A DNA stretch of 5,911 nucleotides from Phycisphaerae bacterium (GTDB lineage: Bacteria; Planctomycetota; Phycisphaerae; JAAYCJ01), in assembly GCA_012514125.1 (NCBI GenBank), contig JAAZAW010000316.1, positions 1 through 5,911 of the forward strand. The letters run 5' to 3'. Shown here in pieces: positions 1 to 4,132 of the stretch (its first letter is position 1; every line of letters begins with the position of its first letter). Made by a program: the position numbers and the translations under genes. The notes beneath the pieces were generated by a model. That model made no database searches. It worked only from the letters and a program-made list of their open reading frames with translations, and had not been told where the DNA came from.

Positions 1-112
1 ATACTAATTCCATTTACTTCGTGCGCGGGGGCTAATGTCACGATATCCCGATTTCGAAGCTCATACTGCCTGAAATAGTTTATTGACATTAAAGTACCGC
101 GCATTCAATAAG

Positions 113-298
113 TCAATTCCGTATGATTGAGACATTATACTTTGGCCAGTTGTCTTTTTCGCTTTGAACGTTCAAACCGTCTCCACTGTCCGGTGGGAAG
201 GACGGAGTATATTGCAGGCTTCCCGAGTAGATAGTAGCATGGCTTGGCGAAATGCAGAAAACAAAAATGCAGAGTAAAAAGATCGTCACCAATTTCAT
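113..298 (-). CDS. Small secreted protein of unknown function, possibly truncated
   Basis: This 61-residue protein opens with a clear Sec signal peptide: MKLVT, a hydrophobic core IFLLCIFVFCI at about residues 6-16, then SPSHA with a likely cleavage after Ala21. Only about 40 residues would remain after cleavage; they are rich in Ser, Pro, Gly and Asp and have no motif I recognise. The start is supported by the ribosome-binding-like run AAGGGGGGG six bases before the ATG, and there is a possible promoter upstream. A signal peptide followed by so short a remainder suggests either a true small exported peptide or the front part of a longer surface protein cut off by a stop or frameshift. The other frames after the stop do not read on into anything I recognise. 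The protein is therefore exported by inference, and its function is unknown. It is separated from ldhA by 109 bp and is probably transcribed on its own. Confidence 0.55.
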   Translation of the reverse strand: MKLVTIFLLCIFVFCISPSHATIYSGSLQYTPSFPPDSGDGLNVQSEKDNWPKYNVSIIRN

Positions 299-304
299 TT
301 TGGA

Positions 305-313
305 CCCCCCCTT
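305..313 (-). promoter_or_regulatory. Ribosome binding site of the small secreted protein, containing a seven-G run
   Basis: Read on the minus strand this is AAGGGGGGG, ending six bases before the ATG at 298. It is purine-rich and complementary enough to the 16S tail to serve as a Shine-Dalgarno site. The homopolymer of seven G (C on the plus strand, 305-311) makes it unusual. Confidence 0.45.
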
Positions 314-351
314 GAAAAATGATTAAAAAAACATTGATACGATGAATGCTA

Positions 352-379
352 AAAATATCATCCTACCCTGCAAAGTCAA
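352..379 (-). promoter_or_regulatory. Possible sigma-70-type promoter for the small secreted protein
   Basis: On the minus strand TTGACT (374-379) is followed after 16 bases by TATTTT (352-357). The -35 box matches the consensus at five of six positions and the -10 box at four of six. It lies in an AT-rich gap after the ldhA stop, with a leader of roughly 45 bases before the start codon. AT-rich DNA gives such matches by chance, so this is only a candidate. Confidence 0.35.
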
Positions 380-407
380 TTATATTTTTTAACTTTTTTA
401 AAATATT

Positions 408-1409
408 TTATGCTAATTCTGTACCCTGAAGGAACTCTTGGCCTTTTGACCATCGTATCAGGTTTTCAGTCGTGATATGCACGATTTGAGTCAAGGCTTC
501 ATGAGTCAAAAAGGCTTGATGAGAGGTTATCAACACGTTAGGAAATGTCAGCAGTCTCGCCAGATCGTCATCCGCCAAGCCGCGTTCGGAAAGATCCTCA
601 AAAAAGACGCCTTCTTCTTCCTCATAGACGTCAAGGGCGACGCCGCCGAGCTGCCCCTGACGAATCGCCTCCAGAAGGGCGGCGGTTTCGATCAATTCAC
701 CTCGGCTGGTGTTGATGATAAACGCTCCTTTTTTGATGCGAGGCAATGTGTATTTGTTGAGCAGGTGACGGGATTCGGGTGTGAGGGGTACGTGGAGTGA
801 AATAATATCCGCTGTTGTCAGAGCTTCGTTAAAATCAACAAATTTAATACCGTTTGCGTCGGCCCAGGCCTGATCCGGATATGGATCGTAGGCCAGGACT
901 TCGGCTTCGAATCCTTTGAAAATCTGCGCGACGATTCGGCCGATTTTGCCTGCGCCGATTACCGCGACGGTTTTGCCCGCAACATTATGACCGACAAGAC
1001 CATTAAGTTGAAAGTTAAACTCTCGAACACGGTTATAGGCACGATGAATTTTTCGATTCAACGTCAAAAACAAGGCCAAAGTATGTTCTGCGACGGCGTT
1101 GGGTGAATACGCGGGCACTCGCACCACTCGCAATTGCAATCGTCGGGCAGCTTCAAGATCGATATTATTAAACCCTGCGCTTCTGAGAACGATGAGTTTG
1201 ACTCCAAGTTCACGAAATGTTTCAAACGTCTGCGCGTTGCCCTGGTCGTTTACGAACAAACACACTGCCTCGGAGCCTTTCGCCAATACGGCGGTATCGG
1301 CATTGAGGCGGGTATCGACAAAATGCCAGTCGATTTCACTTCTGGAGGGATGTTTCTCGAAAAAAACCTGAAACCAGGGCTTGGTATCGTAAAAAGTCAC
1401 TTTGATCAT
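408..1409 (-). CDS. ldhA: D-lactate dehydrogenase (fermentative, NAD-dependent)
   Basis: The 333-residue product belongs to the D-isomer-specific 2-hydroxyacid dehydrogenase family and resembles Escherichia coli LdhA along its whole length (E. coli has 329 residues). It reduces pyruvate to D-lactate in the cytoplasm and regenerates NAD+ during fermentation. Visible marks, numbered from the chosen start, are: EAVCLFVND near 47-55, LRSAGFNNIDL near 75-85, the NAD-binding glycine motif GAGKIG at 152-157 with Asp175 after the second strand (YDPYP), NTSRGE with catalytic Arg236, DVYEEEE with catalytic Glu265, and SHQAFLT with catalytic His297. The Arg-Glu-His spacing is the same as in the E. coli enzyme. 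The start at 1409 is chosen because AGGAGA lies five bases upstream and MIKVTFYDTKPWF matches the family N-terminus. A longer in-frame start at 1496 would add 29 residues read through an inverted repeat. The gene is complete and probably has its own promoter, since 218 bp separate it from udg. Related 2-hydroxyacid dehydrogenases are the alternative, but the C-terminal half fits LdhA closely. Confidence 0.93.
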   Translation of the reverse strand: MIKVTFYDTKPWFQVFFEKHPSRSEIDWHFVDTRLNADTAVLAKGSEAVCLFVNDQGNAQTFETFRELGVKLIVLRSAGFNNIDLEAARRLQLRVVRVPAYSPNAVAEHTLALFLTLNRKIHRAYNRVREFNFQLNGLVGHNVAGKTVAVIGAGKIGRIVAQIFKGFEAEVLAYDPYPDQAWADANGIKFVDFNEALTTADIISLHVPLTPESRHLLNKYTLPRIKKGAFIINTSRGELIETAALLEAIRQGQLGGVALDVYEEEEGVFFEDLSERGLADDDLARLLTFPNVLITSHQAFLTHEALTQIVHITTENLIRWSKGQEFLQGTELA

Positions 1410-1414
1410 GATTT

Positions 1415-1420
1415 TCTCCT
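1415..1420 (-). promoter_or_regulatory. Shine-Dalgarno site that fixes the ldhA start
   Basis: On the minus strand the bases read AGGAGA, five bases before the ATG at 1407-1409. This strong site decides the start in favour of the 333-residue protein. The longer in-frame ATG at 1494-1496 lies inside the repeat element loop and has no comparable site. Confidence 0.8.
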
Positions 1421-1449
1421 TATACGCCTTTGATTTAAACGTATCGTAG

Positions 1450-1524
1450 TTTCGGACCCTGAGCCTGTCGAAGGGTCTTTTGTCTGCTTCCACCATGTCG
1501 CTTCGACAGGCTCAGCGACCGAAA
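1450..1524. repeat. Long inverted repeat with GAGCCTGTCGAAG core (REP-like element)
   Basis: The left arm at 1450-1473 and the right arm at 1501-1524 are reverse complements at 22 of 24 positions, with a 27-base loop. Each arm holds CTGAGCCTGTCGAAG (or its complement CTTCGACAGGCTCAG), flanked by TTTCGG and CCGAAA. The core is one I recall as a frequent dispersed intergenic repeat in many environmental bacterial genomes, where it is often translated by mistake into peptides such as PFDRLRVR. That wording appears here in the spurious extension of ldhA. It sits between udg and ldhA and would form a stable hairpin in RNA or single-stranded DNA. No T-run follows it on the minus strand, so it is not a standard terminator for udg. 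Its mobility and function are unknown; a REP/REPIN-like element is the best label. Confidence 0.8.
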
Positions 1525-1532
1525 TTTTGGTA

Positions 1533-1561
1533 TTTTTAATGCTGCGGCCATATTAAATCAA
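1533..1561 (-). promoter_or_regulatory. Possible ldhA promoter upstream of the inverted repeat
   Basis: On the minus strand TTGATT (1556-1561) is followed after 17 bases by TAAAAA (1533-1538); each box matches the consensus at four of six positions. If used, transcription would start just before the right arm of the inverted repeat, so the whole hairpin would lie in the ldhA leader. This is a weak match in AT-rich DNA. Read-through from udg is the alternative. Confidence 0.28.
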
Positions 1562-1627
1562 AAGCGTATTATTCCGATGTTTGTTTTTATTTTCGCAGAG
1601 ATTGGAATGGTGTAAAGAAAGAATATT

Positions 1628-2470
1628 TCAGGATTTGCCGGACGTTTTTTTCGTCGGAATTGGTAAACCGACGTAGGCCATGACTTTTTGAATATCATCC
1701 CAGACATATTTTTTTGCGGGCGGATTTCGCAGCAGATACGCCGGGTGGAAAGTCGGCATGAGCTGGATGATATCGCCGGTATCCGTGCCCGGACCGTCAA
1801 GATGATATTCGTAAAATTGGCCACGGATTTTGGTAATCCCATCTTTGATATCCGGTAATAATCCTCGAACGGCCGAAGCGCCCAGCGCGATGATCACCTT
1901 GGGGTAAATAATCTGAAGTTGCTCCACCAGCCAGGGGGTACAGAGGCGAATTTCGTCGGGTATCGGTGTGCGATTTTGCGGCGGGCGGCACTTGAGCACG
2001 TTGCAGATGTAGACTTTTTCACGGGGAATATTCATGCCCTTGGTGATGATATCGGTCAGGAGTTGGCCGGCGCGTCCGACGAAGGGTTTGCCGGTTTTAT
2101 CTTCTTCAAATCCGGGGGCTTCACCGACAAAAACAATATCGGCATCCGGATTACCTTCGCCGAAGACGAGATTGGTGCATGTTTTTTCCAAGCCGCAATG
2201 TTTCGAGCGTTCGATTTTGACACGAAGCTCATCGAGGAGTTTCTGTTTTTGTTTGACGCTGAGATTTTTGCCGGAAAATTTTGGAGCCGAAGGTTTTTGG
2301 GATGCGGTGATGTGCGATGAAACACCGGATGTTTTAGATGGTGACGCGGATTTTGCGGACTTTAAGGGGAATACAGCTTTACGGTGAGGTGCAGGTGACG
2401 CCGCAAGTTCCTGGGGGACAAAATGAATGCCCCAAAATTTCAATATATTTTTTTTCGCATTTTTTGCCAT
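1628..2470 (-). CDS. udg: Uracil-DNA glycosylase, family 4 (iron-sulfur type)
   Basis: The 280-residue protein removes uracil from DNA, starting base excision repair of deaminated cytosine. Family 4 marks are all present: VFGEGNPDAD at about 102-111, motif A GEAPGFEED at 116-124, GKPFVGRAGQLL at 127-138 with Phe130 expected to stack on uracil, CNVLKCRPPQNRTP at 156-169, and the second motif HPAYLLR at 242-248. Cys161 and Cys177 match the usual third and fourth [4Fe-4S] ligands. The first pair is odd: Cys92 fits the second ligand, but the usual first position is Ser89, while an extra Cys98 takes the place of the common Arg in RTN. Residues 1-75 are an N-terminal extension: a short helix-like FWGIHFVP segment, then a Ser/Lys/Pro/Ala-rich linker, making the protein longer than the roughly 200-residue thermophile enzymes. 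AGGAAA six bases before the ATG supports the start. The gene follows mtaB after 43 bp and is probably co-transcribed with it. Confidence 0.92.
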   Translation of the reverse strand: MAKNAKKNILKFWGIHFVPQELAASPAPHRKAVFPLKSAKSASPSKTSGVSSHITASQKPSAPKFSGKNLSVKQKQKLLDELRVKIERSKHCGLEKTCTNLVFGEGNPDADIVFVGEAPGFEEDKTGKPFVGRAGQLLTDIITKGMNIPREKVYICNVLKCRPPQNRTPIPDEIRLCTPWLVEQLQIIYPKVIIALGASAVRGLLPDIKDGITKIRGQFYEYHLDGPGTDTGDIIQLMPTFHPAYLLRNPPAKKYVWDDIQKVMAYVGLPIPTKKTSGKS

Positions 2471-2482
2471 GGATTATTTCCT

Positions 2483-2502
2483 GTTTCGGTCCCTGGGTCT
2501 GT
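2483..2502. repeat. Probable decayed half-copy of the inverted-repeat arm
   Basis: In the mtaB-udg spacer these 20 bases read GTTTCGGTCCCTGGGTCTGT. They match 17 of 20 bases of the left repeat arm and its flank at 1449-1468, in the same orientation. The second arm and the TCGAAG part of the core are not recognisable here. It looks like a degenerate solo arm of the same element, though chance similarity is possible over so short a stretch. Confidence 0.4.
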
Positions 2503-2513
2503 GCTCACCAAAC

Positions 2514-3944
2514 TTAGGGGTCGAGTTCTTTATCCTTATCCTTTTCAGCCGTCAATTCACCGATCAAGGGTTCGGCGGTTGTATCAATAATTTTCACCTG
2601 ACAAAATTTATTGTCCAGTTCAGGCCTGCCGTCAAAACGGACCATGAAATATTGATCGGCCCTTCCCTGACAATACCATATTCCATCCTGCCGGTCCACC
2701 TTTTCCACCAGCACTCGAACGGTTTGATCTGCGAATTGGTTCCGGAAGCGTTGCGCGAGGTGTTTTTCAAGATCGTTAAGTTTTGCGAGACGATTTTTCA
2801 TTGTGGGTGAATCGATCATCAGGTCTGTCCACTCGGCGGCGGGGGTGCCGGGACGAGGGCTGAACGGGAAAATATGAATTTTCATAAATTCTGATTTTTC
2901 AGAAACTTCCAATGTTTTAAGGAAGTCGTCTTCCGTCTCTCCCGGGAAACCGACGATGATGTCCGTGGTCAGGGCAAGGTTGGGCATCATGGATCGGGCC
3001 GCCTGGACCGCGGCGAGGAAATTTTCCGAGCGATATTGTCGGCCCATTTTCCAGAGAACCCGATCGGAGCCTGCTTGAAGAGGCAAATGAAGGTGGCCTG
3101 CGATTTTATTACTTGAGCTTAGTATTTTTAACAATTCGCGTGTCAGGTCCATGGGTTCAAGACTTGAGAGACGCAATCTTCCCAAGTCTTTTATTTTCAG
3201 GAGATTATCGATTAATTGCACCAGGGGCTGGCCGGATGTGTCGAATCGGCTCTTGCGAGTGGTGGTCTTGCCGTAAGCGCCCAGAAAAATGCCCGTGAGT
3301 ACCAATTCCTGGTGTCCTTCGGCGACAAGCCGTCGGGCCTGTTCGAGGACTTCCGTTTCTGCCACGGAACTGACATTGGGTCGTAAGTGTGGAATAATAC
3401 AATAGGTACAGCCGGCGTTACAGCCGTCCTGAACTTTTAGAAAGGCCCGATGCCTGGATTGAAGGCTAAATGATTGGTCGATGGGACTTTGCAGAAATTT
3501 ATGCTTGACGTTGGGCGTAAAAGAAGGTTTGATATAGGTATTATTAGGAGTGTCGCCTCGGATATCTCCGGAGCCGGAAGGTTCGCCGGACTTACCAGAG
3601 CGCTGCTGGGACAGATAATGTTCCAGGGCGGCCAATATTCCCTGACGATGATCGGCGATCAATGCAACTTGAGGATTTTCACGGATAGCCGGTTCGGCAA
3701 CAGTGGCGTAACAGCCCAGAAGGACGATTTGACAATGCGGATAGAGTCTTGCCAGCTTGAAGACGAGCCGTCGCGATTTGCCGGCGGCAGTTAAGGTGAC
3801 GGCGCAGCTATTGATAAGACACAGATCGGGCGTCTCTTTGTGAGAGGCCTCGATGAATCCGAAACGATCAAGCATTTGCCGAAGTTCGGTGGCTTCGGCT
3901 TGGGCGACTTTGCAACCGATGGTATAAATCTTATAAATACGCAT
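2514..3944 (-). CDS. mtaB: tRNA t6A37 methylthiotransferase MtaB
   Basis: The 476-residue protein is a radical SAM methylthiotransferase. MtaB converts t6A at position 37 of ANN-decoding tRNAs into ms2t6A, which steadies codon reading. The three expected domains appear in order. The N-terminal UPF0004 domain carries TIGCKV at 8-13, INSCAVT at 44-50 and LLGCYA at 75-80, giving auxiliary cluster ligands Cys11, Cys47 and Cys78. The radical SAM core has DGCNAGCTYCIIPHLR at 173-188 with cluster ligands Cys175, Cys179 and Cys182, followed by LTGIFLGAYG, LPLQAGSD and DIIVGFPGETEDDF. A C-terminal TRAM-like RNA-binding domain spans about 400-465. The IIPHLR and GCK wording favours MtaB over MiaB or RimO. 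Residues 112-160 form a Ser/Gly/Asp/Asn-rich linker somewhat longer than in short relatives, and the usual Asn in GCKVNQ is Ala here. No clear Shine-Dalgarno site precedes the start, but MRIYKIYTIGCK fits the family N-terminus. It is the first gene of a likely mtaB-udg transcript. Confidence 0.93.
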   Translation of the reverse strand: MRIYKIYTIGCKVAQAEATELRQMLDRFGFIEASHKETPDLCLINSCAVTLTAAGKSRRLVFKLARLYPHCQIVLLGCYATVAEPAIRENPQVALIADHRQGILAALEHYLSQQRSGKSGEPSGSGDIRGDTPNNTYIKPSFTPNVKHKFLQSPIDQSFSLQSRHRAFLKVQDGCNAGCTYCIIPHLRPNVSSVAETEVLEQARRLVAEGHQELVLTGIFLGAYGKTTTRKSRFDTSGQPLVQLIDNLLKIKDLGRLRLSSLEPMDLTRELLKILSSSNKIAGHLHLPLQAGSDRVLWKMGRQYRSENFLAAVQAARSMMPNLALTTDIIVGFPGETEDDFLKTLEVSEKSEFMKIHIFPFSPRPGTPAAEWTDLMIDSPTMKNRLAKLNDLEKHLAQRFRNQFADQTVRVLVEKVDRQDGIWYCQGRADQYFMVRFDGRPELDNKFCQVKIIDTTAEPLIGELTAEKDKDKELDP

Positions 3945-3970
3945 AAGGAAAAAACCGGGATATTATTAAC

Positions 3971-3999
3971 ATAATAGTATAGTCCGCAAAGGTTTTTAA
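3971..3999 (-). promoter_or_regulatory. Possible promoter for the mtaB-udg transcript
   Basis: On the minus strand TTAAAA (3994-3999) is followed after 17 bases by TATTAT (3971-3976), matching the consensus at four and five of six positions. An overlapping TATACT lies at 3976-3981. The site falls in the 188-bp AT-rich gap between divergent mtaB and the pilM-like gene, with a short leader to the mtaB ATG. It is a candidate only. Confidence 0.33.
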
Positions 4000-4038
4000 A
4001 GATTCTTTCAAAATAAAAACAACGGTCCTGCATCTGAG

Positions 4039-4068
4039 TTGACAGGAAAAGCCGAAAAAGATTATTTT
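4039..4068 (+). promoter_or_regulatory. Possible promoter for the pilM-like gene
   Basis: A perfect TTGACA at 4039-4044 is followed after 18 bases by TATTTT at 4063-4068 (four of six matches). The inferred leader is about 55-60 bases and ends with AGGAGA at 4120-4125, seven bases before the ATG. Together with the possible mtaB promoter it makes a back-to-back divergent promoter region. The perfect -35 box raises confidence; the spacing and -10 box are only fair. Confidence 0.42.
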
Positions 4069-4132
4069 TGAAAGAGTTATAAATACTGTGAACAAGAGCA
4101 AAAAGCAATTTAAACTCGTAGGAGATTGATAC

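Noticed and set aside
1..104. Minus-strand open frame from an ATG at 102-104 to the left edge (starts MRGTLMSINYF)
   Set aside because: It is only about 34 residues, has no good ribosome site, and its wording matches no family I recognise. It may be chance or the remains of the neighbouring secreted gene.
382..406. AT-only inverted repeat (ATATTTT/AAAATAT) after ldhA as a terminator
   Set aside because: The stem is only seven A/T pairs with an 11-base loop, too weak for a terminator and expected by chance in such AT-rich DNA.
526..536. DnaA-box-like GGTTATCAACA
   Set aside because: It is a single imperfect match inside the ldhA coding region with no cluster of boxes or AT-rich unwinding element nearby.
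1450..1524. The inverted repeat as an intrinsic terminator for udg
   Set aside because: The stem is strong but the loop is 27 bases and no T-run follows it on the minus strand. The T-rich stretch lies on the plus-strand side, where no gene ends.
477..2810. Plus-strand frames of about 90-130 residues over ldhA, udg and mtaB
   Set aside because: All lie opposite well-supported minus-strand genes and show no recognisable protein features.
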